A stretch of 64,000 nt of DNA from Tenacibaculum mesophilum (GTDB lineage: Bacteria; Bacteroidota; Bacteroidia; Flavobacteriales; Flavobacteriaceae): NCBI RefSeq assembly GCF_003867075.1, contig NZ_CP032544.1, forward strand, positions 124,001 to 188,000, given 5' to 3'. Position numbers and translations under genes: made by a program. The notes under the pieces were generated by a model. The model was not told where the DNA came from, did no database searches, and worked only from the letters and a program-made list of their open reading frames with translations. This document shows positions 8,071-15,281 of the stretch, in pieces (positions within the stretch are counted from its first letter, which is position 1; each line of letters starts with the position of its first letter).

Positions 8071-8087
8071 AGATTATATGTAAACTC

Positions 8088-8095
8088 CAAAGGTA
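8088..8095 (-). promoter_or_regulatory. Candidate -7 promoter box (TACCTTTG) for the rnf-like operon
   Basis: On the minus strand this octamer matches TANNTTTG exactly, 17 nt before the first start codon of the operon. A TTTG at 8111-8114 (minus strand) is 15 nt upstream, slightly close for a -33 element. Confidence 0.45.
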
Positions 8096-8149
8096 ACATC
8101 AATCGTGTTACAAATAAATAATATAGTAGTTAATGGTTCGTTAAAGAGT

Positions 8150-8184
8150 AAATAAACTTAATGACTTTTGTCTTAAGTTTATTT
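8150..8184 (-). terminator. Hairpin after the ankyrin lipoprotein gene
   Basis: Perfect 12-bp arms lie at 8150-8161 and 8173-8184 and abut the stop codon of the ankyrin gene. The arm ends in TTTATTT on the minus strand, but the following U-tract is weak. It also insulates the operon from the downstream rnf-like promoter. Confidence 0.6.
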
Positions 8185-9255
8185 CTATTTTGCTTCAATA
8201 ACCTTAATTATTTCAGTATAGTTATAACGTTTCGCTAAATCTAAAGGCGTATCGCTTTCATAAGTTTTTAGATCTAACCGCGCTCCTGCATCTATTAGCA
8301 CTTGTGCCGCTTTTGGATTGTTGTGCCAAATAGCATCATGCAAAGGTGTGTAGCCATTATTCAATCCTTGATCGTCTATATATTTTTGGGCGTCTTTGTG
8401 CGCTACCAATAACTCTAAAACTTCTGGATTGCCTTTATAACCACCTTTATGAAACGCAATTGCATTCATTGGGTAACCACGCTGACCAATGTTTGCACCA
8501 GCATTCAGTAATACATTAACAAGTTTAGGATAATTATTCCTAGAAGCTACTAATAGCGGAGAATGTTTATCGTTACCTGTTCCTGTTATATACGATTCAG
8601 TATTTACAGGCTCTCCTGCTGCTATTAAAGCAGTTACTTTTTCAAGCTTTTGGTCTTCGGTTAGCTGTTTGTTTATTACTACCTGATATATTTTTTGCTC
8701 AGCTATTTTTTCTTTCAAATCCACCTCATAATCATCAATTATCTTGCGAAGAGAATCATACCTCTTCTGGTCATTATCGTTTGGAGAAGAATCCCAGCCA
8801 CCAATCATATCTCTAGCCATAATGCCACCGTTAGGGCTTTTTACATAAATATTAATATCTTTTGCTTTTAAAAGAGCTTTTATATTTTCACCTTTACTGT
8901 ACCAAGCAGCAACCATTAAAGGTGAGTGCCCAGCACGTGGTGTAATTTGGTTTACAAAAGCACCGTTTTTAATTAAAATATCAATCATTTTTGGATTATC
9001 GGTCTGCGAAGCAATATGTAATGGAGCATTACCCATACGACTATCTAATTGATTAACATCGGCACCATTGGCAATTAGTTCGTGTACTTTAATTTCATCA
9101 TTATCTATAATAGCTTGATGGAGCTGTGGTAAACCTGTAGCTGTTTGTTCCATGGTTTTAATTTCTTTTTTTTCTAAAGATTTTGTTTGATTTTGGGTGC
9201 AATTTAACAGCATTAAGGCTGTAAAAATGACCATTAAAAACTGTTTTTTTTTCAT
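8185..9255 (-). CDS. Ankyrin-repeat lipoprotein
   Basis: A signal peptide ends in LMLLNC (Cys 19, with an unusual Asn just before it). A charged linker follows, then about six ankyrin repeats, for example GADVNQLDSRMGNAPLHIAS, GHSPLMVAA, HSPLLVASRNN, GYTPLHDAIWHNN and SDTPLDLAKRYN. Exported ankyrin proteins are protein-binding scaffolds. In some bacteria (AnkB of Pseudomonas, from family knowledge) they support peroxide resistance. It is the last of four genes in a probable MarR-controlled operon, 10 nt after the SDR gene, so a role in oxidative or quinone stress is plausible but inferred. Confidence 0.85.
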   Translation of the reverse strand: MKKKQFLMVIFTALMLLNCTQNQTKSLEKKEIKTMEQTATGLPQLHQAIIDNDEIKVHELIANGADVNQLDSRMGNAPLHIASQTDNPKMIDILIKNGAFVNQITPRAGHSPLMVAAWYSKGENIKALLKAKDINIYVKSPNGGIMARDMIGGWDSSPNDNDQKRYDSLRKIIDDYEVDLKEKIAEQKIYQVVINKQLTEDQKLEKVTALIAAGEPVNTESYITGTGNDKHSPLLVASRNNYPKLVNVLLNAGANIGQRGYPMNAIAFHKGGYKGNPEVLELLVAHKDAQKYIDDQGLNNGYTPLHDAIWHNNPKAAQVLIDAGARLDLKTYESDTPLDLAKRYNYTEIIKVIEAK

Positions 9256-9265
9256 ACTAATATGT

Positions 9266-9862
9266 TTATTGGTTTATGTGATAGATTATACCTGTTTTAT
9301 CATCTTCTATGGCTTGTTTATACAATTTGGCAAACTCAATTGCTGGTACACCATAGGTAGAATCCATTCCCATTTGTTGCATAGTTTCTTTTGCAAAAGA
9401 TGGGCTTACCGCATTAATTTTAAATTCTTTGCTTTCTACGGTAGCTGCTTTTACAAACGCTTCTACACCTGCATTGATAACGCTTAAAGATAAACCACCA
9501 ACCATTGGTTGTTGTGCTAAGATACCAGAAGATAATACAAAAGTCGCACCTGGATTGGCATACTTTCTACCCAGCATAACTAAGTTTATTTGCCCCATTA
9601 ACTTACTTTGCAAACCATCGTGAAAATCTTGAATACTATGTTCGTCTATGTTTCCCCATTTACCATAACCGCTTGTTGCTATTAGTGCATCAAAACCACC
9701 AATGCTTTTAAGCGTAGTATCTACTGCTTCTGCATTTGCCATGTCTAATTTATAATCGCCACTTGTACGATTAATAGTAATAATTTCATAATCTTTACAT
9801 AAAATATCTTGTACTTTTGAACCAATGATGCCTGTTGCACCAACTATAATTACTTTTTTCAT
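9266..9862 (-). CDS. Atypical short-chain dehydrogenase (Lin1944-like)
   Basis: This 198-residue Rossmann protein has a normal N-terminal cofactor motif (VGATGIIGSK, residues 7-16) and the SDR strand VLSSGIL. The catalytic Tyr-x-x-x-Lys is missing: the equivalent region reads SLSVINAGVEAFVKAA. From memory of the family, the Lin1944-like SDR subgroup also lacks these residues. It may be a cofactor-binding protein or use other chemistry. It starts 2 nt after the quinone-reductase fusion gene, and the two are surely co-transcribed. Confidence 0.82.
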   Translation of the reverse strand: MKKVIIVGATGIIGSKVQDILCKDYEIITINRTSGDYKLDMANAEAVDTTLKSIGGFDALIATSGYGKWGNIDEHSIQDFHDGLQSKLMGQINLVMLGRKYANPGATFVLSSGILAQQPMVGGLSLSVINAGVEAFVKAATVESKEFKINAVSPSFAKETMQQMGMDSTYGVPAIEFAKLYKQAIEDDKTGIIYHINQ

Positions 9863-9864
9863 TT

Positions 9865-10803
9865 TTATAATTCGTTTACTATATATTCTTTAATTTGTAT
9901 TTGACCATTAGTTGTTAGGACTAGCTTCCAATGTTCTTTAACATTGAGCTGTAATAATTCACTAGATACTTTTTCTGCTTTTAGCTTAATTGTTAAATAC
10001 ACATCAAAAGCATTGTTTTCTTCTTGAATGATTATGGACTCAATACGATGTTCATTATTGGGTTTTAAGATATTTTTAATGTTGGTGTACCAAGTTTCAA
10101 ACCCTTTAATACCAGTAAATTCTCCCTCAACAAATTGAAATTTCGTATCGTTATTTATATAAGGCGTAAATGAAGATGCATCTGCCAAAACATCAAATTT
10201 GGCAAACCAATCTTTTACAAAGCGCTCAATACGCACTTCTGCACTAGTATTGGTTATTCCCTCTAAAACAGCAGCTAATTTTTTAATATGATTATCGGCA
10301 CGTTGCAAAACAACCTCTTTGGTATTATACACACCCGGAACATAAGTTAAACCATGTGTGTAAACCGGTTTTAGATAATTCATTTGACTTAAATATGCCG
10401 TTTGTTGTAAAGGTCTGATTAGTTCTTCTATGGCAAAATGATTGTAACCTATTGGCGTGTATGCCTCTTCTGGTCCGCCAACGGTAATGCTTAACAAAAA
10501 GTTTTTACCTCTTAATTTATCACCCTTTGAACCATATGCAAAGTTGAAACTAAACACTTCATCAAACCATTGTTTTAAAATGGCTGGCATATTGTACCAA
10601 AAAAATGGAAATTGAAAAATAATCGTATCTGCAGCAAGTAGTTTGGCTTGTTCGGCTTCTACATCTATTTTAAAATCGGGATATTGGTTGAAGATATCAC
10701 TGATCTCAAAATGATTAAATTGTGCAGCAATTTCTGTTGATATATGTTTATTGGCTACCGAATCTTTAAGATTTGGATGCGCTAAAATCATTAATGTTTT
10801 CAT
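9865..10803 (-). CDS. Flavodoxin-fold NAD(P)H quinone reductase fused to NTF2-like domain
   Basis: Residues 1-185 form a KefF/MdaB-like flavodoxin-fold oxidoreductase: LAHPNLKDS near 8, FQFPFFWYNMPAILKQWFDE near 63-82 and TVGGPEEAY near 106. These bind FMN/FAD and quinone. Residues 190-312 form a separate SnoaL/NTF2-like cone domain (FVKDWFAKFDVL, then the beta-sheet core). Family members usually have only the first domain (180-200 residues), so this is a real fusion and not an extension. It should reduce quinones or other electrophiles by two electrons. It overlaps the SnoaL gene before it by an ATGA. Confidence 0.83.
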   Translation of the reverse strand: MKTLMILAHPNLKDSVANKHISTEIAAQFNHFEISDIFNQYPDFKIDVEAEQAKLLAADTIIFQFPFFWYNMPAILKQWFDEVFSFNFAYGSKGDKLRGKNFLLSITVGGPEEAYTPIGYNHFAIEELIRPLQQTAYLSQMNYLKPVYTHGLTYVPGVYNTKEVVLQRADNHIKKLAAVLEGITNTSAEVRIERFVKDWFAKFDVLADASSFTPYINNDTKFQFVEGEFTGIKGFETWYTNIKNILKPNNEHRIESIIIQEENNAFDVYLTIKLKAEKVSSELLQLNVKEHWKLVLTTNGQIQIKEYIVNEL

Positions 10804-11279
10804 TTTTGTTTAAAATTTGTGGCGTCAGTTACCAAATAGCGTTCTATAATAGGTAATGGTTCATTGGTATCTTCTCGCATTATCCATTGTTGATCTACAC
10901 GGAGATCAGAGTAAGTGTTGTCTTTAAAAAGAGCCCGCCAGTGTACAATAAATTGAGCCATATACTTACCGTTACTAAGGTAACTTACATCTATTTTTTC
11001 GATGTCATGATCATCAGAAATGAGTAAATCATGTATCCATCTATGCCATTCCAAAAATTCAGATTTTGAATGTATATTTTTGTAAGCTGGAAAGTCTACG
11101 AAAATATCATCTGCAATTAATTTATTGAAAGCTTCTGCAGGTACATGTTCGTTATTACAAGTAGCCCGTTCATACATAGAAAATATTTTGTAAACAAAGC
11201 TTTTAATATCATTTTTAGTAAATTTTCTATTTCGAAAAGTATGCATTAGTTGTTCATACTCTATAGTTTTTGTATTCAT
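10800..11279 (-). CDS. SnoaL/NTF2-like protein
   Basis: The 159-residue protein has the NTF2-like layout: an N-terminal helix (KSFVYKIFSMYERATCNNEHVP), the FVDFP strand, then a tryptophan-containing sheet (FLEWHRWIHDLL, MAQFIVHWRALF, DQQWIMREDT). This fold is used by small isomerases, hydrolases and hydratases as well as non-enzymatic proteins, so a reaction cannot be named. It is the first gene of the operon with the NTF2-fused quinone reductase, and a MarR-type operator lies 10-30 nt before its start. Confidence 0.75.
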   Translation of the reverse strand: MNTKTIEYEQLMHTFRNRKFTKNDIKSFVYKIFSMYERATCNNEHVPAEAFNKLIADDIFVDFPAYKNIHSKSEFLEWHRWIHDLLISDDHDIEKIDVSYLSNGKYMAQFIVHWRALFKDNTYSDLRVDQQWIMREDTNEPLPIIERYLVTDATNFKQK

Positions 11280-11288
11280 TAGTATTTA

Positions 11289-11309
11289 AATTAGTTGTAC
11301 ATACAATTT
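11289..11309. promoter_or_regulatory. MarR-type operator, copy 1
   Basis: A 21-bp sequence with core TTGTACATACAA (11295-11306; arms TTGTA/TACAA around CA) is identical to the copy at 11821-11841 upstream of the marR gene. It lies 10 nt before the SnoaL start. A shared site before the regulator and its neighbour operon is typical of MarR autoregulation; the binding itself is inferred. Confidence 0.7.
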
Positions 11310-11348
11310 AATTTAGAGTCTTTCATTTATCAAAGTATTGATAGACTT

Positions 11349-11786
11349 TTATTCTACTTCGTTAAGTTTTGTATTAGCTAAATGCATGTCAGCAGTTAGT
11401 TTTACAGCAAATTCTTCTCCTAATAAATTACAGTAAGCTTTATATAAGTTACCCAGTGCTTCGTCTAATGAAGGTTTTAGGTTCTTACCTTTTTCAGTAG
11501 GAATAATAAGTGTGTTTCTACCTTCGTGAGTTCGTTCTACTAATTGCATCAGAACTAATTTATCTATAAAACGAGTCATTGTAGATGCTTTTACATTTAT
11601 ACGCTTACTTAATTCGTTTTGACTTAAATTAGGTTCATCAATTATTAATAACATTAAATGAGCATAAGATGGTGCTAGACTAGTAACTCTGAAGGCATCT
11701 TCTGCTAGTTTACCTATATACCTTGATAGAGTGTTTGTAGTAAAATACAAACAGCATTCCTGAAAAGACTTTAAAGGTGTACTCAT
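11349..11786 (-). CDS. MarR-family transcriptional regulator
   Basis: This is a winged helix-turn-helix repressor (LMLLIIDEPNLSQNELSKRINVKAS, quoted in part, near residues 40-60; wing EGRNTLIIPTEKG). The long frame starts at 11810, but that ATG overlaps a -7 box at 11808-11815. I therefore prefer the ATG at 11786 (MSTPLKSFQECC), giving 145 residues, the usual MarR length. Two adjacent cysteines (CC near residues 11-12) could be redox sensing, though this is unproven. Operator copies lie before this gene and before the SnoaL operon downstream, so it probably represses both and is released by an electrophile. Confidence 0.87.
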   Translation of the reverse strand: MSTPLKSFQECCLYFTTNTLSRYIGKLAEDAFRVTSLAPSYAHLMLLIIDEPNLSQNELSKRINVKASTMTRFIDKLVLMQLVERTHEGRNTLIIPTEKGKNLKPSLDEALGNLYKAYCNLLGEEFAVKLTADMHLANTKLNEVE

Positions 11787-11807
11787 TTTTTTATTAAAAT
11801 TATGAGA

Positions 11808-11815
11808 CAAAGTTA
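11808..11815 (-). promoter_or_regulatory. Candidate -7 promoter box (TAACTTTG) for marR
   Basis: It matches TANNTTTG on the minus strand, 21 nt before the preferred marR start. The operator at 11821-11841 occupies the region between the -33 and -7 positions, where a bound repressor would block RNA polymerase. Confidence 0.5.
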
Positions 11816-11820
11816 TATGT

Positions 11821-11841
11821 AATTAGTTGTACATACAATTT
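11821..11841. promoter_or_regulatory. MarR-type operator, copy 2
   Basis: This is an exact 21-bp duplicate of 11289-11309, core TTGTACATACAA at 11827-11838, placed just upstream of the marR -7 box. It supports autoregulation. Confidence 0.7.
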
Positions 11842-11853
11842 TTTAACTTAAAA

Positions 11854-11883
11854 TTATAATAGTGATTTAAATCACTATTATAA
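11854..11883 (-). terminator. Perfect 30-bp palindrome, probable terminator of the hydrolase gene
   Basis: Arms of 15 bp meet with no spacer (11854-11868 and 11869-11883), starting 13 nt after the hydrolase stop. The minus-strand sequence beyond it is T-rich but not a clean U-tract. An operator role cannot be excluded, because it sits beside the marR promoter. Confidence 0.5.
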
Positions 11884-11895
11884 CCTATTTCTTTT

Positions 11896-12918
11896 TTACA
11901 TTTTATTAACAAACCAGTTACTTGCTTTTTTTACAGCTTCAATAACTTCGGCATCTTGGTCGTAGTATGCGAATTGATGAAATGGTGATTCTAACTCTGT
12001 ATCCATCCAATACAATTCTTTGTCGGTTGCTGCAATGTTATTAAAATATTTTTTGGTATATGCTGGTAGCACAGCACCGTCTGAATGTATCATTAATACA
12101 GGTTTATTTAATTTTTTTGCAGTTGGCATTGGATCTACTGTTAACCAATCTTCCCAACTTGCTACAGCAAATTTATCGTTACTCCATTGTTTTACAGCAC
12201 CACGATCTTTATTTAAATAATAATCGTATGGTCCGTACATTGCGGCAGTTGAGTCTGTTTTTGAAATGGTTGGAATATAAGCTACTTCCCCTGTTTCTCC
12301 ATACATTTTTTTTGCCTGTTGTGCTGCCTTAATTTTTGCCTGCACACCTTCTTTACCTCCATAAAATAATTTTACAGCTTCTGCATCGTGTAACCAAGAT
12401 GCTGTAGTGACTACAGATTTAATGCGGTTGTCTTCTGAAGAAGCTATTAAGGTATACATTGCACCTGCGCAAACACCAAATGCACCAATTTTTGAATTAT
12501 CTACTTCTTTTAAACTTTCTAAAAAAGAGACTGCATTTTTTATATCTTCTTTCTTAAGATTTGGGCTTTCGTAAAAACGTGGTTCACCTTCACTTTCACC
12601 ATAATTTCTAAAATCAAAAGCTAATGTAATTAATCCTTTTTCCGCTAGTTTTTGAGCATATAAACCAGCCATTTGTTCTTTAACGGTTGTCCAACTTCCT
12701 GAAACGACTACTGCAGGATACGTGTTTCCTTCTCTATAATTTGCTGGGTAATATAAATGCCCTACTAAGTTTAATCCATCGCTTTTAAATGTTACTTTTT
12801 TCATCTTTTTATGTGTTATTTCTTTTGTCTTTGTTAGTTTTTGTGGGCTGTTTTTTGTGATGGCTTTATAGCCAGTAATTGCTATAAATGCTGTAAGTGC
12901 TATTGTTAATATTTTCAT
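11896..12918 (-). CDS. Alpha/beta hydrolase, dienelactone-hydrolase-like
   Basis: This 340-residue protein has an N-terminal hydrophobic segment (ILTIALTAFIAITGYKA) that could be a signal anchor. The alpha/beta-hydrolase core shows AFDFRNYGESEG (oxyanion region, near 97-108) and a nucleophile elbow GVCAGA (near 147-152) with cysteine instead of serine. HSDGAVLP and FHQFAYYD supply the likely Asp and His. A Cys nucleophile is characteristic of dienelactone hydrolases. The natural substrate is unknown. It starts 2 nt after the double-NTF2 gene, so the two form one transcript. Confidence 0.85.
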   Translation of the reverse strand: MKILTIALTAFIAITGYKAITKNSPQKLTKTKEITHKKMKKVTFKSDGLNLVGHLYYPANYREGNTYPAVVVSGSWTTVKEQMAGLYAQKLAEKGLITLAFDFRNYGESEGEPRFYESPNLKKEDIKNAVSFLESLKEVDNSKIGAFGVCAGAMYTLIASSEDNRIKSVVTTASWLHDAEAVKLFYGGKEGVQAKIKAAQQAKKMYGETGEVAYIPTISKTDSTAAMYGPYDYYLNKDRGAVKQWSNDKFAVASWEDWLTVDPMPTAKKLNKPVLMIHSDGAVLPAYTKKYFNNIAATDKELYWMDTELESPFHQFAYYDQDAEVIEAVKKASNWFVNKM

Positions 12919-12920
12919 GT

Positions 12921-13853
12921 TTATTTGATTTTATCGATTAAGCCAAAACCTCTTGCGGCTACTATTGGGTTGAAAATTTCGACATATTCGGTAATTTTAC
13001 CTTCAGTATTGAATTTAAAAGTTGAATAATAGTTGTTACTGTATATGCCTGCATTATGTTTTAGTTTTATGTGTCCTGTGTATTTTGCATATACCATTGC
13101 AGTATTTTCCATTGCAAAAATGTCTTCAATGTTAAATGTCATTCCATCAAAATTTGGAAAAACAGGTTCCCAATAGGCTTTTATTCCTGCTTGTCCTTGC
13201 GCTCCTTTAGGAAAAAGGTCTGAATGGTATGGATTAATTTGCTTACCATCTTCTGCAAAAAGATTGGCTACAGTTCCTGCATTTTCATCTTCAAGTGCTT
13301 TAAAGAATGCTTTAACCGTACGGATGTTTTTTTCTGAAGTTGATAATTCTTTTACATGCCCTGTAACATTATTGATAGCTTTTTGCGGTAAGGAAAGGTT
13401 ACCATCTTGATATTTAAAATTAAATATCATTTTAGTGATTTTCCATTGTTTATTTATTAGTTTTAAGTCTAAATTATAAGTGCCAACTACCGTCCAAACA
13501 TGTCCTTTGTCGTCTTCTAAATAATGGGTTGCCGTGCCATAAGCAAACACTTTGGCAGTTTCCCCATTTATGGTTTCCGTAAGGTTGCTTATTTGATGAT
13601 GAGTGTAGGTAAAACCTGGTAAAATGGTTTTCCAAGTGCTAGTAATTTCTGATGGTTTTAAGGTCGTTGCTGGACTTCCCATAGAGGAATAATCTAATAC
13701 AACTTCGGTGTTAAAACAGTCTTCTACTTGAGACCAATCCCTTTCATCAGATGCTTTAAATAACTTTAAAACGATGTCTTTTGGTAATGTCATTGTTTTG
13801 CCTTGTATTGTAATTGCTGTTAAAAGCGTAGCAATTGTTAATAAATATTTCAT
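12921..13853 (-). CDS. Exported protein with two NTF2/SnoaL-like domains
   Basis: The preferred start is the ATG at 13853, which gives a clean signal peptide (MKYLLTIATLLTAITIQG); an upstream ATG at 13874 would add seven residues before it. Two NTF2-like modules follow. The first spans about residues 25-150 (LFKASDERDWSQVEDCF, then VVGTYNLDLKLINKQWKITKM). The second spans about 170-310 (VKAFFKALEDENAGTVANLF, then MVYAKYTGHIKLKH). Tandem exported NTF2 domains probably bind or transform a small hydrophobic molecule. It pairs with the hydrolase gene and lies downstream of an AraC regulator on the same strand. Confidence 0.78.
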   Translation of the reverse strand: MKYLLTIATLLTAITIQGKTMTLPKDIVLKLFKASDERDWSQVEDCFNTEVVLDYSSMGSPATTLKPSEITSTWKTILPGFTYTHHQISNLTETINGETAKVFAYGTATHYLEDDKGHVWTVVGTYNLDLKLINKQWKITKMIFNFKYQDGNLSLPQKAINNVTGHVKELSTSEKNIRTVKAFFKALEDENAGTVANLFAEDGKQINPYHSDLFPKGAQGQAGIKAYWEPVFPNFDGMTFNIEDIFAMENTAMVYAKYTGHIKLKHNAGIYSNNYYSTFKFNTEGKITEYVEIFNPIVAARGFGLIDKIK

Positions 13854-13930
13854 AGTGCTTGTATTACAGTACAAAGATGCTACAGAACAGCGAAGAAAAA
13901 TTTACAGAATCAAAGCAAGAGGTATAAAAA

Positions 13931-14851
13931 TCAAAGATTAGCTATTTTACGATAACTAGCAGGTGTTTTTTGCGTGTGTTTTTTAAAGAAGCTGCTAAAA
14001 CTGTTTGGCGAATCGAAATGCAAACCATAAGCAATTTCTTTAATACTGGCTTCTGAATGTATTAAACGTGATTTAGCCAAATGCAAGACGTGTTTTTGTA
14101 TAGTTTGTTTTGCAGTTTGACCAGTAATTAGCTTTACTACAGCATTTAGATGATTAGGATGAATATTTAATAATTCGGCATAAAATCGTGTGGTGTGCGG
14201 ATTGGTTTTATTAGAAATAATTGAGTTAGGGTAAAAGCTTATTTCAATTTGTGATTGAAAACGAGATAGAATTTTTAAATCGGTTTTACGTATTTCGGCA
14301 GCAGCATTTGTATTGCTAATGTTTTTGTGAAAGTACCGTTTTACCACATTTAGTAATAGTAATAAATACGATTCGATAAGTTGAAACTTGTCAACGTTAT
14401 CGCTGTGGTATTCATTGTAAATAGCATTATATACAGACAGTATTTTAGTCACATCATCTTTACTAACCTCAAAAGGCGTGCTTTTTTCAATTTTTAAAAA
14501 CGAGAAGTGACTTAAAATATCTTGAAGAAAATTAGATTTAGCGATAAAATCTTTAGAAAACATCAAATAATAACCATTCCAATCTGGAATAATATCCCAG
14601 GAAATAAGTTGAAAAGGCGAGTTAAAAAAAATAACAGAACCGTCTGGAAAATCTTTAAAATGACCTGTAATAGCAATGCCACTACCTTCAACCTTTATAG
14701 CAATAGCATAAAACTCATGCCTAAAAGCGGGCATTTGACTAACTATTGTAGGCATATTGTCTTTAAAGCTTCTGATGTCAAAATCGGGATGCTTTGGTGG
14801 TGAAATATTAATTGCCTTACAATAAGCGGCTATATTTTTAAAGTGTTGCAT
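13931..14851 (-). CDS. AraC-family transcriptional regulator
   Basis: The 306-residue protein has an N-terminal cupin-like sensing domain (residues 1-170, with the strand pattern GSGIAITGHFKDFPDGSVIFF, quoted in part) and a C-terminal double helix-turn-helix (about 205-303) ending IAYGLHFDSPNSFSSFFKKHTQKTPASYR (quoted in part), the AraC signature. It is followed on the same strand, 77 nt later, by the double-NTF2 and hydrolase genes, which are its most likely targets. The ligand is unknown. Confidence 0.9.
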   Translation of the reverse strand: MQHFKNIAAYCKAINISPPKHPDFDIRSFKDNMPTIVSQMPAFRHEFYAIAIKVEGSGIAITGHFKDFPDGSVIFFNSPFQLISWDIIPDWNGYYLMFSKDFIAKSNFLQDILSHFSFLKIEKSTPFEVSKDDVTKILSVYNAIYNEYHSDNVDKFQLIESYLLLLLNVVKRYFHKNISNTNAAAEIRKTDLKILSRFQSQIEISFYPNSIISNKTNPHTTRFYAELLNIHPNHLNAVVKLITGQTAKQTIQKHVLHLAKSRLIHSEASIKEIAYGLHFDSPNSFSSFFKKHTQKTPASYRKIANL

Positions 14852-14885
14852 ACTATTTAAAGACGAAACAAAACAATAGACTTTA

Positions 14886-14893
14886 CAAAAGTA
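14886..14893 (-). promoter_or_regulatory. Candidate -7 promoter box (TACTTTTG) for the araC gene
   Basis: It matches TANNTTTG on the minus strand, 34 nt before the ATG. No clear -33 element was seen. Confidence 0.35.
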
Positions 14894-15138
14894 TATAATT
14901 AAGACGTTGATTATTTTTATATTTTACAGTCATTTTATCTTGAAGTTTATCAACTAAATAACTATTATTTTCCATTTTTTTCAATGTATTAATAAATATT
15001 AGAAGCGTTTGCTATCTAAAAGTCATTTATTTCAACTTTATTTTTTACTTATAAATATAATTTACAATACTTTTATTTATTAAAAAAGTGTTTAGTGTAT
15101 AGATGTCTCAAATGGACTTTGTAGTAATGTCTCAGTAT

Positions 15139-15181
15139 AAAAAATCGGCTTAAAATTTCAAAAAACTTAAGCCGATTTTTT
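15139..15181 (-). terminator. Intrinsic terminator
   Basis: Perfect 15-bp arms lie at 15139-15153 and 15167-15181, with terminal A and T runs that work in both directions. It lies about 100 nt beyond the stop of the royal-jelly-type gene. Confidence 0.8.
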
Positions 15182-15281
15182 GTTTTAACGATTACAATGT
15201 TTGTCTATTTTCATAGGTGAATTATTTTTCATATTCACTTAGTAGACGATAATGCTTTAATAAAGATGTATTGATATTACA

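Larger units (their letters stand above)
14852..15281. other. Intergenic region (430 bp)
   Basis: It holds the probable araC promoter at its left end and a strong hairpin at 15139-15181. Two ATGTCTCA copies (15103-15110 and 15127-15134) may be a trace of a mobile-element end. No reading frame of note was seen. Confidence 0.6.
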
